Shown: positions 10,401-25,400, counted from the stretch's first letter. The stretch is 64,000 bases of DNA from Acanthococcus lagerstroemiae (GCA_031841125.1 CM063108.1:67614344-67678343); one strand, 5' to 3'. Notes: generated from the letters alone by a model not told the origin. Numbers and translations: made by a program.

Positions 10401-13400
10401 CATCCACGGAGATGGACATTGCCGCTCGAAGACAAAGGCTTGAGGCAGTGTATAATATGTAACTTCACTTCATTTGAGAGCTAATTTAAGATAGCTGCTG
10501 TATTGTGCGAACCACCTCTACAAAGAAACAAACGAAAAACTCATAATTCGTTGGATTATTATGAAAAGGTGCTTTCTGCAAAAAACAAATTTTACAGGAG
10601 AGAGGTTTAAAGGTTTTGAATCAACCACGACGAAGCTGTTAAAAATGGTTTTAACTAAAAATACAAATAGTATAACAATGCTTCAACATTCAACTAGGAT
10701 GAATACACCTCAGAGATGAAAATATTCCACTTTTCTTTACTTAAACCTTTTCATATGATGAATTTTGTTAGTAGTGTATTTTGAACCCATTTTGTTTTTA
10801 GCGTTTCCTGTTGAACTGAGGCAATATCTTACCACCTACTGTGTGGTATCTTGTAGATAATAAAACTCCCTATCCAACGATACCAAAAAGTCACTTTGTG
10901 AAAAAATTTCAGATAACACCTTTTCACACTAACCCAACGAATTCTTTTATAAGTTGCTTTGCGAAATGAAAAAAACATCGAAGTTATGGATGAGGACGTC
11001 CATGTTGATAGACATTCGTAATATTTTCCATTTTTAAATTACGTTGCAATAAAGTATATGGAAGTAGTTATACTACCTGGTTTGTCAGAACACACCACTT
11101 CTTCCATTTTAACATACTGGTTATTACATTTCACCGCTGAATTTTGGTTGATACAATTATAAAAATGCCATTTTTTTTTCGTTAAAACCTCACAGCAGCC
11201 TGTATCAGCGATTTGTGTTGGTGTATCTGAATTTTAGACTGTAGTTTGGAAAACATGTCGATCATCAAATCCTCGTCGTCTCTAACACAGAGATGGAAAA
11301 TTCTGGACGATCTTTGATCTCTACTTCTTTTCTTAATGATCTGGTCTGAAAATTAGCTGACTTCTTTTTTCACCACAATGATGTGCCTTGTTTTTTCTCC
11401 AACGGCTGGCTTTGAAACTTTGATCTGACGTTATTTATATATAGTATTTGTGAATTCAGATTTGTTTTTAAAATTTTTTATCTGATCTACCGGTGATCTA
11501 ATTTTTTTTCCCCCTAAGCTAATATGATGACGACCTATTTTTCTTGTTAAAATAATCTAATCTGCACGATGTGTGCCCAGTCCTATCCTAACCCGAATAA
11601 TTAGTTCGATTTGCAAAGAAGGATGGAAGTGGACGTACCATCTGCACTAGCGAACCACGGTTTTGTATTGCTAGTTAAATCTAAAAGCTTCAGATTTTCA
11701 GAAGATATGAAATCTCCAATTTAGATTTGTAATTGTAACAGGTTCCTCTGAAACGTGAGAAGTGACCTATCGAATTTTGCCCGATAACAACGCTGCTGTC
11801 ATGTGTTACCTGTCTCTGGTGTCTCACAGTGTAACCAGTATTCAGTAAAAATGTGATTTTTGTCAAAATGTGGATAGTATTTTACAATTTAGCGATTCAA
11901 ATAAATGTACCCAGTGGGTTTCAACTGAAAATGACTTGTAAGCTGTAATCTGTGATATTACTGTCATCAAAAACCGCGTCATTCAGTCTAATTCTAGGAA
12001 GCTGGCTACTCAGTCTGGCAGTATGCTGATAAATTTATCAACCCATTTTGTAGGGGCTGAGGTATGGTTCGTGGAGAGAATGTACTGATTTAGTAGTATC
12101 TACGTCATTTTCCCACAATTTAAAATTAGTAGAATAATGAAACCTTCTAGTAATAGAATTGGATAGCTGAAAAGTTTAGAATCAAAACCGACACTTGCCA
12201 TTTTACTCCGAGGGCGCAGATAGGCAAAATACTGTGCACGGGTGCAGGAATATCTTGCTGCGTCTGTGAATGTGCGATAGTACTCCACGTTCACTGGCGC
12301 AGCAAGAGATATTCGTGCACCCGTGTACGATATTTTGCATATTCGCGCTCTTGAAGTAAAATGGCAGGTGTCGGTTTTGATTCTAACCTCTTTAGCTGTG
12401 GAAACCACCAAAAAGTAATCATCAGAACGGTTCAGCTCATGTTTGCTTATGAGTTTTGGGGAAAATGGTGCATAGTTTTCAGATTTTACCAATTTTGTAA
12501 AACAGATTCCACCGTTTTATTTTCAGAGTTAAGAGGGGATAAAATTATTTCTGTAAAAGTGCGTGCCTTCTATTAACTGTATCTCAGTCTCTGCAAAGGT
12601 GTAAGTAGATGGACATATCTACGTGTTTACAGGATAATTTGCCTGATTACTCACTTGAAAATGGATCATTTACTGCGAGACATCCTCTGTTGTCTTTTAT
12701 GCGTTTGTGTACTTTTGTTTTGATTCCCGTGGGAAGTGACATAATATTCTCTGTATTCTTTCAACAGGGAAGTATTTGACAGACGTCGGGCAAACAGACA
12801 GGCTTGCAGGCAATCCTCTCTTGTAGAAAAAAATGAATATGAGAACACTCTCCAGTATCTAAAAGCTAAGGTATCTCCGACTCTCCGAATTCTGTAGTCA
12901 TTGTAATGCCTGTCTGTCTGACAGCTGTGAGTAATTGGTATTTTCTTCTTGTATTAATATCTTTCTATCTGTGTAGTATGTCTTTTTTTCATATCTGTGC
13001 TCGTCTGCGAGGACGGAAATTGAAGCTGGCCGGGTCGAGCTGAGAATGTTGGCGAGATGTGAAGCCTTCTCTCTCCGCACAGTTCAATTTCCGGGACTTA
13101 ATTGGATTTACGAAAAATTACCTAGTTATTCAGCTGTTCTCCTATTGATATCGCATTTATGTATGTTCATTCCGTTGAAATATCTTCTTATCTGTCGACT
13201 GATAAGCTTTTATATTCAAATAGCAACTCAGACATGCATAAATTATGTCTTATTTCTGGGAAAAAGAACCTTGAACTGATGAAATACACGGTACATGTAA
13301 AATGTAGGTATATGATGAATATTCTGGCGTTAGTATACCTCATAATGTTGTGATGAGTCACGCGGGTAAAATGCAGTGAATTTTCTCAGTTTCACGGCAT

Positions 13401-16400
13401 GTGTTTGAATTGAATTTTATGCCAGCCATCGTTGCTCTTTACCCCACTTTTCATTCAGCGTAATTGGTATGGGTGTACTGAAAATTTGTTCATTACCGTG
13501 TATTAGGTCGCACAGATTTCTTGCATGCAAATCGTGGTGTTGAAATATGAACTGTTACGTTTTCATCGTCAGTATTGTCTTTCAAAAGAGCATAAACTGT
13601 AGCTCCCGCGTTGTTAGTAAAAACTTTGTGAGGATTGTTTTAAAAATGATCGCTATTTTAGTCAAGAAACATCATGAACAAGTGCTACCTACAAAAATCC
13701 TCAAAACCAAATAAGCTTGCTAAGCGGAACTGCAGTCATACAAATCAAGAAATAATAAAACACGGTACCTAACACTGGATTTTAATTAGAACACTGTGTT
13801 TTTGCTGATAATTTTGTAGCCGTAAGGGAGAAAAAAAAAAGGATACATTCTTCAGTTTTCAATAGAAACCTGGCTGCTAAAGTCATCAGTATTTCAAATC
13901 TTTCCTGAAGATGGCTGTGTGACCTTGATAGGTGCCACAGTTAATCGCAACTCCACGTTTCACCTTCGGAGAATCTTGGGAGCATATGTGTCGGAACTGC
14001 GGGCTATGTGACACCTCCCTCTCCCTTCAAGTAATTTTTCTAGAAGTCAGTTCAAGAGACTTAAAACATGTTCGTGAGCAGTCCAAGGATGTTCCTCCGT
14101 CCTACAAGTATCTGAAACGGCGCCAGCGTATGGTGCATCTCCTCTATTATTCCCAAAGTTGATGTTATTAGTTGCTATTTAAACTGTGAAAGACTTCTTT
14201 TTGCTGCCCATCAACTGAAAGTTGTAAAATGAGATTTCGGGTAGCATTTTTTTCTCTCACTCTTGCCTCACCCTCCTTCCTTTACCACAGAAGAGCCTAC
14301 ATTCCTGCTGCTTTTGGTCTTTAGTAGATTGACTGTCGTAATATTATAGAACATTTCTCATTATGCAGAACGAACAAACTGGTCCTCCGGACCGAATAAC
14401 CGATTTTTGATTGTCCGCGCACACAGGGGCGCAACCAGAATCTTTTTGTGGTGGGCGCTAGAATTTAGAAAGAAAACTTGGGCAAGGGTTAAAGCTTGAT
14501 TTGGTACCTACTTATTTTCACAAACTGTTAGAACCTACGACGCAACGTAACCGCATCAGGCCATCGGCATCAATTTTGAAAAAATTTCGAAGAATTTCGG
14601 AAAAGTCTATAGCCCCCTGATCCCCTCCTTGGTCTCACCTTTGGTTGCACAATGTCGACTCTGTTATTTCTACAGTCCACAAATCATCTGAACGGCGGAA
14701 ATCAGCTGTAGCAGCTACTGTAGTCAAGTTAGCTTAATTATTTGAAATTGTTTTTATCCAGCAATAAAATTAATTCCTCAATGTTTTCCCGTTTCAGACA
14801 TCGAACCAAAACAGTTTCGGAGCGACCAGAATGACTAATGAAAGTTCCAGCTGCAGTACCACCAGCAGTGGAGAGGCGACGTTCACCTCCACATCTAGTT
14901 CCCACCAGCGACTGCATCGTCAAATTACCAGGACCAGCGAGATGAAAACCTCGTGCGTGAAAAGCGACCTATCTGAACTGAAGTCTAGCTTATCAGAAAT
15001 GAAAAATCTCAATTTCAGTAATTCTAAGTTCCGAAAGTCTTTCGAGAATGTTGTTGACTCGAAAGAGTCAACGGGCGTTGAAAATAGCAACAGTACAAGC
15101 AGCGTCAACGGAGAGCCGCTGATTACATATCCCGAGTCGCCGACTCCGTCGAACGCGAGTATAATTTCATTTCCAAATGTTGTGTCCGGTAGCCGTAAAA
15201 ACAGTCTGGCCGCCGAAGAGCTGCACTGTAGCAGCCCCAGTACGACTGTAAATAGTGAACTGAAGTTCGAGCAGAAACGGTCGTCGTCGGCCGCCTCCAA
15301 GACTAAGATGATAACCGAACAATTCAAAGCCGAAGAAAGTATGCAAGCTTGTGACCAGTTCGCATTTCAAAAGCACATGGCCAGTTCAGCTTTGCAAGCG
15401 GGTAACACGGTGGCGAAAACTCTGGATAGCCGACATGTGAGTGCAGAATTCTTTTCAAATTTTGAAATCGCGTCCTTCTTAGTCCTCGCATATATTCAGC
15501 CGTAACACGAAAACTTACTCGTATTTGGCACGGAGCCTGTAACTTTGAAAGTTTCGAGCGCTTGTACTGTGCACAAAAGTTAGGAAAGTTACAAATTATG
15601 GGGGATTCAACTTGACGGAGCAGTGCACGTCGGGCAAGTCGGCTCCACGTATCTTTTCGAAGGAGTTAAGTATGGATACTATGTAACAATCAGAAATGAG
15701 TCAAGCGGGGGAGGAGTTGGCACACCTTTCAGGCTGTTTCCTCATGCAGAATTTTCGGCTAATTCGGGTAATTAGTCTGCGAACTTGTGTGAGGTTTTTG
15801 TTTCTTGGTTGTTCGATATTTATGGGTTTAGAGTTGCCAGATTTAATCATTGCATTTGTCTTCACTTCCAGTTGAAGCTATCTATAAAAACGGGCTGGGG
15901 TTTGAATCTTAGACTAAATGTAGAGTTCAGTACAACTCCTAAAGACGGTGTAAGGACTCGTTAAGACAATATTGAGACTGCTAAGATAGTATAAACTATG
16001 TTAGGACTCCTTGAAAATGTTTCAGGATTCGCAGGATTGTTTTCGAATTCGTTGAGATGCAGTAGTAGTTATTCTATGGTTTTAAGACTATTTACTTGTA
16101 AATTCAACGAAACTCCTTAAGATCGCATTAAGATTCTATAGACTCAGTTACATTAATATTAGGTTTTTAGGGGGTGCTGATTCACGTTTTTGTTTTTGTT
16201 GTCCATAGCGCTTTCGGCTGTTTGGCCATAGTAGCGTAACAGCCTAGGATTCGAAGGGAGGTTTGGACTTGACTAAAGGGGGAGGGGTGTTCTTCTTTTC
16301 TGATTTTGCTTTGAACCCGAACCTTGGAATCTGCCCTTTCGAGCATTACCTCAGAGACGTCGGGGAGGCTGTTAGGGCTGTCTTAGCTCTCTTCTCTTCT

Positions 16401-19400
16401 TGCCGAAAAACCGGCCTAGGTCGAAATGTGGCGAATTGCTACGTGGGCTCGAACCCGGGATCTCCGGATTCCGAGACCAGCGCGCTATCCACTCGGCCAA
16501 CCAGACCCTCTTGGGGGAGGGCTGTTAGAGGGGATGCTAAAATTAGGAAAACCTTAATTGACGAAGTCGCAAAGTGGATCCAGACCCCCTCGATTCCTTG
16601 ACTACGCCACGGCTCCCTAAGCCCTTTCAAAAGTAGGTCAAGTCTTTTGAAGTCAGTGGCGGATCCAAGGGGGGGGGGCTAAAAGGACTATAGCCCCCCA
16701 AAAAAAGTTTTCACTCGCTTTTCCACTTATTTTAGCCACCGATGTTTTTAATGACAGTAGCGCTCATACAGCACAGTTCGTGAATACATATCGCGTTATC
16801 AATGAATCAACATTATCACTTATCAACAATCATGCATTCATGCTTAAAATTTTGTTTGCTCTTTTTTTCTCCAACATTTAGCCCCCTTCCCCCCCAAGTG
16901 TAATCCTGGATCCGCCACTGTTTGAAGTTCATCACGAGTACGTAAGACTTCGTAGGGTGAATCAGAACTCCTGAAGACCGTTTTAGGACTTTTGAAGGTA
17001 CATTAAGACGTCTTGAATATGCGATGATACTCGTTACGATTATTTTTAGATTGTCAAAAACTCAGTAAGACATTGGAAGACCGTATTTTAGACTTAGTAA
17101 AACTTTTGATTGTGTTTTAGACTCAATAAAACTCCTTAAGATTATGTTCAGATACTTGGATTCTATATTCGGATTTATCAAGACTCCCCAAGCTTGCATA
17201 AAGGCTTCTAAACTCTTTATGGATATGTTAAGACCCTTAAGTTTGTTTTATTGGTTCTTAAGACCTCTTAAGATTGCGATAAGACTCTTGAAGATTCCTT
17301 CAAAACTGTGTTAAAACTACTTGATTCCGTGTTAAGACCTGGAACTATTTTAGGACTAGTTAGGACTCTTATAAACACCTAAAGACTGATTTAAGACTTC
17401 CTAAGATTTGGGAGACTTGTGCGATGCTTTGGGAGTGGCAGTGTTGCCAGTCTATCGATCAGTGGTTTATTTACAGAGAAGGATGAGCGCAGCCTGGGAG
17501 TCAGTTTGGTGTCGACTAGGAGTAGTGGACACTCGCCTATTTTAGCTCCCACTCATGACACCCCTACGTTTCACTTGTTTTATATTCTTTTTGGACTCGA
17601 AACCCATTCTTTTTGGACTCTAACCATCTCCCTTGCCGGTTGCGTGGAATGAACTTGCCCCCCCCCCAGCAAGGTTTCGTAAGGTCTTTGATTGTGGTGG
17701 GCATGTCTTAGGTTTCCTCGATTTAGATTTCTGTTTTCCAGTCGATTCCAAAGCTCCCTTACATATGTGTGCTCCGTCTGCACACCCCAAGGGATGAATC
17801 TTTTATTTGTTACTGTGGTTAGAAGTCGATGACGTGAGCTTCTCGAAAAATTCGGTTCAATAACTTCGGCTCACGTGAACGAATGTTTAATATTGACCCT
17901 ACCTTACGTTATCGCGTGATGTATAGAAACGTAAACCTACATCAGAAATCAATAAGGTGCCCGTTGGTTAGCCCTTTTATAATAATGCGAAATTATTTCA
18001 TGTTTTCTTCATTATTTTTATTTTTTAAAGAGAGTTTTCCATCACTTCCGTGTAGGGTGAAAATACAATTTTAAAAACAATGAGCGTGAATGGATCAGGA
18101 AAATGTATTAAGCGTTTAATGAAGTGCCGAGGAATTTCGGCCCCGTGACAATCAAATAATCTTGGTTGGGGTATAAAGGGGAAGGGAGGCTCGGCGACGT
18201 ACATTTAACGACGTCGCCGTCGAGTATTAAGTACGGTCTTAGGGTTAGTTGTGTTCAACATATTGTTCAAAAAAAAGTGCCCATTGTTCTCGAGCTTTCG
18301 CAGTTTGTTGTGTTTGATTTTCAATACGTACTTGTAATAAAACACCGTTTATTTATGAGTTTTGATCGAGTAAAATTACCTTTAGAGTGAATCAAACAAA
18401 ATGAAATGTATTCGTTTTTGTCGATACCATAGTAGAAAGCCTTTGTGGAATATGAAGCAGGTTGATAATTCTAGGCTTGCCGAATGATTTCAAAATTATT
18501 TTACGCGGTGATGATTGTCTGACTTATTCGTATTCTCTTGTAGGAGCAGAGGACTTTGACTTCCGAAAATGTTACCCATCAGCAGAGTCAGAACGTCAGC
18601 AGCTCAACAGTCATGCTTCAAGCGGATTCTTTTTCAGCAGAGAAGGTAATATTTTTTGCTATAGCAAAATCACACGGAGTTGAGAGAAAAATCTTACAAA
18701 TTAATTTTGATCACGATTCCGTCATAGACCTTCAGCCTAGACATAATTACATTATGTCAAAGGTGTGTATTAAAAATACGTGTCGATGTCTGTAGGCTGA
18801 CTCATCAATAGGATGTGTGTTTCTGAATCGGTGCGGGTGTAAATGACAGCTATTCATTGGCAGCATGTGAACAAATAATTTCATTAAATGTAATAGTACA
18901 ATTGTTGGGAATGACGCGTACGAGTAGTTAGAACTATTTGAAGTTCCCAGAGAGCCGCAGACAGGTATTGTTTCCCACTACTGCTTTGAATGCTGGTTAC
19001 TGAATATGTGTGCTCATTTTTTTGGGGCGAAATTGGATTTATGTTATGCGAGTATACGTCTCAACTTGTTGACTGTGAACTGTACGTGTGCTCTTGTTAT
19101 TGAACTAAATCGTTCAAAATCAAAAGCTGGCGTTCATTTTGTGCGAGTGCTTGTGTAAAGTGTTTTCATGTAATACTCTGTACCTACCTATGTAGGTAAT
19201 ATTTTTTAACTTTTTTTTTCTCTGTGGCATATTCTTACGTTTCAGTTCTTGGACCAAGGTTAGAAATCTTGCTGCCATTGTGCATTATAATGGTTTCATT
19301 TTATTAACGAACAAATATTTTGGTTTTGAATGTAAAATGAAGGTTTGAATATATTTTTAGGAGGTAAGACGAGTCGTGTGCAGTATCATGAAATTACTCA

Positions 19401-22400
19401 TCGTTCTTTTGAAGTTTCCATGCCGTTAGCTCCCGAAGTTTGAAAAGTTTAATTTCTTAAGCCTTAGGTATTTGTACTTGCTTATTCTGGCCCCAGAATT
19501 GCGAGGTCTGTCGATAATAAATTATAGCTCCAATTTAGAGCATAATATTGCCTATATAGCAGTTTTTTGCATTTTAAGCTAAAATTAGTATAAATAATAG
19601 AGAGATATGTAAATTTTTGTTATTGTGGCTTTGGATTTTTGGGTTTTTCTGGGGAAAAGTCTGTATGTGTGACGTTATTTCGGCTTTGGTGAACCATGTA
19701 TCATTTTACATTCAACCTTATTGATGGATTCTACAAACATTGATCATATCATTGGCTTTATAGGACAATTTATTCATAAATTTTGATCTCTGTCAACAAA
19801 AAGTAAGGTTAGTGTGACCTAATGAGAAATTTTGGCAGTGTCCGCCTCGTTTTCTGTTTGTCCATTCAGCTATCTATCCATCTATTCTATCAATCTATCT
19901 CTCCATTCATCTATCAACTTGTCTATCTATCTATCTGTGTATCTATCTGCCTTTTTATCTGTCCATCCATCCACCAGCTTTGTGACATGTTTGTTGGCAT
20001 GTCTCCCTATCTGTCTCGCTGATTCACTCTGTAGGTACTTTTCGGACTGTCTTTCAGTCTACCTGTCGATCCCAGTCAACAATTTTTTTAATTTTTCTCG
20101 TAGACAACCCACTGGTTTTTTTGACTTATGGAGGGGACTACAGGTGTCTAGTATGAGAGAAAAGGACAGTTATTGGATGACAGTTTATTCCTCCTCACCC
20201 CAGTCCCTTCCTCACCAGTTTGTAGAATTATTAGCGGTCACTATCTTTACTAATTAATATCGGTTGCCATTTTTTGAAATTATTTGTGTCAGTGCCGGCG
20301 GAGCTCCAGTTAAGAATTTTGCAACGAAACCAATCAGTCGGGCTCTTGTGCATGATTTCTATCTCAGGTCAAAGGAACAATACAAATGCTGTTTCTTTTT
20401 GCTCAAAATTTTAAAATTTTTGTTAGGAATTCAACGCCACTATGATATGTGAGTTGTATACTAGAGTGAAACGAAAAGAAAAAAAACTTGAATTTGGATT
20501 GTGGCCAGGCTCGTAGCCATAGGATTCTTTAGAAGGGACTCACTGGAGGCTTGCCAAGGACACCCAACTTGTGAATTTTTTCTGACTAGGAGAGAGGGGG
20601 TAGTAAAATTCGTTTGAAAATTTTTTTTTCGAAATTAGATATTAAAAATTTTTATTGAGACTTTTTACTCTCAACTCCATCCTTTTCTGTAAGTATACTA
20701 TTGACTCAAGTAAGTATATGTACGTGTGTGTCTGTAAAAATTAGCCTCTAACTCTATTTTACTTTATTGGAACTTTGGGAGGGAGTTCATGGTGGAGGAG
20801 GGAGCTTCGGGGAGGAAGATCGTGGTGAAGGAAGATTGGGTAAAAGCAGGCCCGTAGCCAGAGGGGCGCTGTGGGAGGAGCTGGGGGAAGCCCCTTTGGA
20901 TTCAAGTTAAAAAAATAAACAATATTACAATACAAGACGAGGTACCTACTATTTTTTCCATTTTTTTATTCCCCCCCATTTTTTCTTTAGGGTTTTCAAC
21001 ATTTTCTTTTGACGTGTAAAACAAATTGGTGAAATCGTCGGAAGGAGGGCTCACATTGGTCGAAGGGGGCTCTGCCCTCTGAGCCCCCTAATTTACGAGC
21101 CTGATTGTGGCGCCCACCAGAATGTGGAAATTTGGTGTCAAAAGAACGATGGAAAAATATTATTTAGGTTTCGCCCGAGAATTATTGAAGCTTGGTGTAT
21201 AAGGTTTCCCATGAGACAAATTCTTAGCTTTTAAAATTAGTAAAAATAGACTGCGGCGAGAAAAATTTATTCGAATGAGAAAATTACCTCAACAGTTGGA
21301 TATTTTAATCAAATTTTGTGCAAAAATAATGGAAAAGTTAGAGGTTAACGAACTTGGTCATTTTGTTTATTATTTCAAGGTGCGCTGATCTACCAACACT
21401 TTATCCCCTTTCCTTCAACCAGTGAATCCCGTGTAGACATTATTTACTAATGAATTATAGCACAAATTTTTCTATCCGAATCCAATTTTTCTTGTCAAAA
21501 TATATTTTTAACGATGGGCAAAATATCCTACTTCTTTAAGATTAGAAATCCTTCGTTAAATTTCAAGCTCCTTGCAGAGCCTCAATATTAGAATTTTTTA
21601 ATGAAATTTTACTCGTGTATTATTTTTATAACAAAATGTAACCTTCTAATTGGCGCAATCATTAAAGTTGGGAAATTAGATTCATTTTCATCGTGGTCTA
21701 ATGTACCTATGCGCGCAATTTAAAAAAGGTCAAAACTAAGGTGAAAAAATGTATCTATTTTTTGATTCCGATGGATAAAAAATGTATTAGAAGGCGATAT
21801 ATATTTTAAAAGTTTGCCTCTTTTCGACAACTACATGGGCAGTTCGTGTTCTTCATTCGTTACAGGAAAAATACGAGAGATTGTGTACAAAACCTTCTTG
21901 CGAGTACAAGTATATAATATTGTAAGTATGGTATTGTTAAAATCAAGGCTGTTATGAGAGATAGCGCTTGTTATACTTGTCAGCCAGTCTTAATCATTTG
22001 TACAGTTGGCCTGATGTACTTCAATATGATAAGAGAATAATTTTTTCAATGTTGTGTTTAAAACTGCCATATTTTGGGAAGCCATCAATTGCTTAAAACT
22101 CGTTTAAAGTTGAGAAATCTTTTTCTTTTTTTTTCTAAATATTTTTTATTTTTAATACACTTGATCCATTCTATCATCCTCTGCCACTTAATAAATTTTT
22201 CAACATTACCCCGGATTTACGTTTCCTGCCTTGTGTTCTGTATAGCCTTCTTTGTATGTTACGCCGCCATCTTAAAGGTATGATTTATGGTCTGTGCCTA
22301 ATCTGCACACAACTAAAATTGTCGAATTCGGTGGCTAGGGGCGTATAGGATTCGGGAAAATGTGTGAGTGAATAACTTATTTTATCAGCAAGACCAGCCT

Positions 22401-25400
22401 ATCACTGATAGTGTGATGTGTCACCAATTTGAAATGTCATCAGTTTATTATCTTAAATAAAGTCAGTCCCTGAAGTGACGTCATGTTGAAAGTGAAACAT
22501 GTTTACCGGCTTGAATTAAGTCTTGGAAGGAGGGATTTCATCAGTTAGTTTCTGTCATTTGATGGGATATCTTCTAATGGTTGTATGTTTCTCAAACAAG
22601 TTTTCGATCGTTTAATGATTGTTCAGAAATTTAGAGTAGGTACTATTGCAAAACGCTATTTGTATTGGTGCTTGAAATACGATAATTTTATCCGAATTAT
22701 GGAACCGTGTGACTATTCTAAGATATTCGTTTGAACGCATGGTATTCGCAGTGGATTGGCGCTCGGTAATTTCGTTGTTTCGTCTTCTTTCTATGTAGGT
22801 ATGTGTAGCAATGGAATTTGACGTTTCGAAATTCCAGTTTTAAGACTGAGTGTGGAAAATGATGTGCGTACTGAAAACAGAATGTTACGGTGTTTCTTCT
22901 GAAAACAGGACGACTAGAAATTCAGAGATTGAGAAGGGCTTATGGCTTATGGGACACTTTGGTTATACCTACTGAGTTCGCTCGAAAAGATCTGTCTACA
23001 GAAAAATGTGGTTTGTGACCATCCTGGCTCTTGACACCAATTCCAGTGGCTATTTTTCAGTGTTGCTCTTATTTTAAACCTCAAAAACTATCCGGTCTTG
23101 TGTAGAAGCATATATTTAAATGACGATGACGCTATTGAATTTTCTTTTAATATTGACAGTATCATGATCAATATTAACTTGTAAGCTTTGCTACTTTTAA
23201 TAATTTAGTTTCATTAGATCCGTGAACCAGTTCTGAGAAATATAAAACCATGTGAAATTGGTTCGCAGGTACAAAAAGCACTGGCTGCTCAACAGCAACG
23301 GCAGATTATGAGCTCATCGAGTGCAACTGGATTGTACAACCAGGAAAAAGTAATTGCTCAGCATAGTAATTTTTCATCTTCGAAAGGTTTTTCATCGTCA
23401 GTTTCACACGTAAGTACGAAATTGCGGAACGATTACTAGAAGTTCCGAATTTTGCGTACCTTAAGAGACCAGTTAAAAAAGGGCTCAATTTTTTTTTGTA
23501 AATTCAATAATTATGTTTTTAACCTTTACCTTTAAAGAAGCAACCTGTCCCCTCTTCCCTCAAAAAAAGTATACTAATGTCGATTGTCCGATGGCCTCTG
23601 AAACGGTGTAACAGCCATGACACCTCTGTCATAATTTGGGGCGCTACTGATGAACATCAGATGAACTGAAGCGCCGGCGTAAGAGTATTTGATAGCGGAT
23701 TTAGAAATTAAATTTTGATCTTTAGTACTATATCTTTTCATGCAAAAAAGATGCCTTGTGCATGGCCTTCACAAATAAATCTTGTGTCGCCTCTTTATCC
23801 CTCTTAGTGCCACAACGAAATATTCTTTATGTAGTGTGGGGAACTAAACGATATACTATTTAATAGAGGTCAAGATTAATTTTTTGAACACCTTGTTGAT
23901 TCCGATTATTCTTCCCTTCGTTAGGTGTCATAAGTGTTTCCTATTATTATCAAAAAATTACTTCATTCTTTTGTAATGAAAGTGAATGATTTCTTTCTGT
24001 AGTCATATCTTAGCCTGTTCGGAAGTAAGGCCGGCCAACATATTTGCATGTCAGTATATGTTTCTGCTTACCCAAGTGGAAGAGGATCACTCATACCTAT
24101 CTGATTATATACATTATCTAGAAATGCTGATGTGCAGTTTGAAATGACTGTGTATAGAGGGGGGGGGGAGGCAAAACAGAACACTTTTCTGAAGTTTCAC
24201 ACTTGCTCAAAGTGTACTCATAACAACGTAGCCTTCATTTATGTATGGAAACATCTTTTAACACCTTGTGGTAGAAAAGTCGTTAGATTTTGTTGTGTAA
24301 AAAATGAATTTCCTCTTTAATTTTTCCATTTTGTAATGAGACTTTTTAATTTATTTTTGTTGTGTATCATTTCCGCAAAGTGATCTATATTTATTAAGTA
24401 CTTAATCATTTGCCCGAGGGCTTCCGTTCGTAATGTCCTGTGACTAGGGAAATGGATTTCCTAAATATCATATCCCCTTTGTAATTTCCGAGATGCTCTA
24501 ATTCGATTAAGTACAAAATATGCACTTGGAATTTCTCACTATGTATGACAGTTTCCGCGTTTCATCAAGACGAACCCTCCCGCTCAGTTTTATACATTTC
24601 CCTTATAACTTGATAAAGCGGGGAAAAACTTGAAAGGGTTATAATCGGAGTGAAAAGACGGGACAGGCTGCCCAATAACTGGGTACAGCCCCGTAGAGAT
24701 AAAAAGAGGGCATGGGGGAATTTCCACGGACCCCCTCTCCCTCCAGTTAATTTTGTTCTCTTGTCAGATGGGAAAAATTATAAGCTACGGGATAAGAGGG
24801 AGGTTTCTTTCATGGTATAAGGAGTGATTGCTGATTTGATGTACAATATGGTGTAGCCGTAAGCGTTGAAATTCAGGCCTTTTAAAAATATCGGGCCCCC
24901 TGAAAGTCCGGGCCCAGGGTATTCCCTCCTACCGTCAGGGTTGACTGGGTTAGGGCAACAACGGGAACTAAGGATTGTAGGTACGTCATGAAAAAACTAA
25001 TATTCGAGTATGCTGGACACGTCGCAAGGCGTGAGGACAATAGATGGGTGAGAAAAATTCTAGAATGGGTACCAAGAGAGCAAAAAAAGAAAGTAGGGAG
25101 ACCTACGTTGAGGTGGGAAGATGAGCTAAAGCGACGAGCAGGCATCGCATGGGGAAAGAGACGCAAGAGGAAGGGGTCGATGGAGAAGAATGGGGGAGGC
25201 CTATGCCCAATTATGGGCGCATTAAGTTGGAAGTTGTTTTAATTTAAGTTTTAACGTTAGTTGATAAGTACAAAAGGGCTGTAAATAAATTGAACGAATG
25301 ACAGTTTACCACCCAGTTAGTGAGTGATATTTTTCGTGTATCACCAAAAATCTAGCCTTTATTTCCTTCCCTAGAAGAGACAGCGCCTAATAGCAGGTTA

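Larger units (their letters stand above)
15891..17420. repeat. Degenerate CTTAAGA-rich quasi-tandem array, interrupted
   Basis: Phrases such as GACTCCTTAAGATT, TGTTAAGAC and AGGACTC recur roughly every 25-35 bases from about 15900 to 16140 and again from 16925 to 17415. The middle is taken by a SINE and a hAT element inserted into it. The units are too diverged for an exact period. A similar array is at 41130-41660. Confidence 0.6.

Noticed and set aside
14434..14650. A complete hAT element
   Set aside because: Only weak ends and no 8-bp duplication; kept only as a possible remnant.
16441..16512. A functional tRNA gene on the minus strand
   Set aside because: A and B boxes are present, but the T stem has two mismatches and no acceptor stem closes. 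SINE is the better reading.
19822..20257. Two overlapping ORFs of 66 and 141 codons
   Set aside because: They are translations of the CTAT microsatellite.
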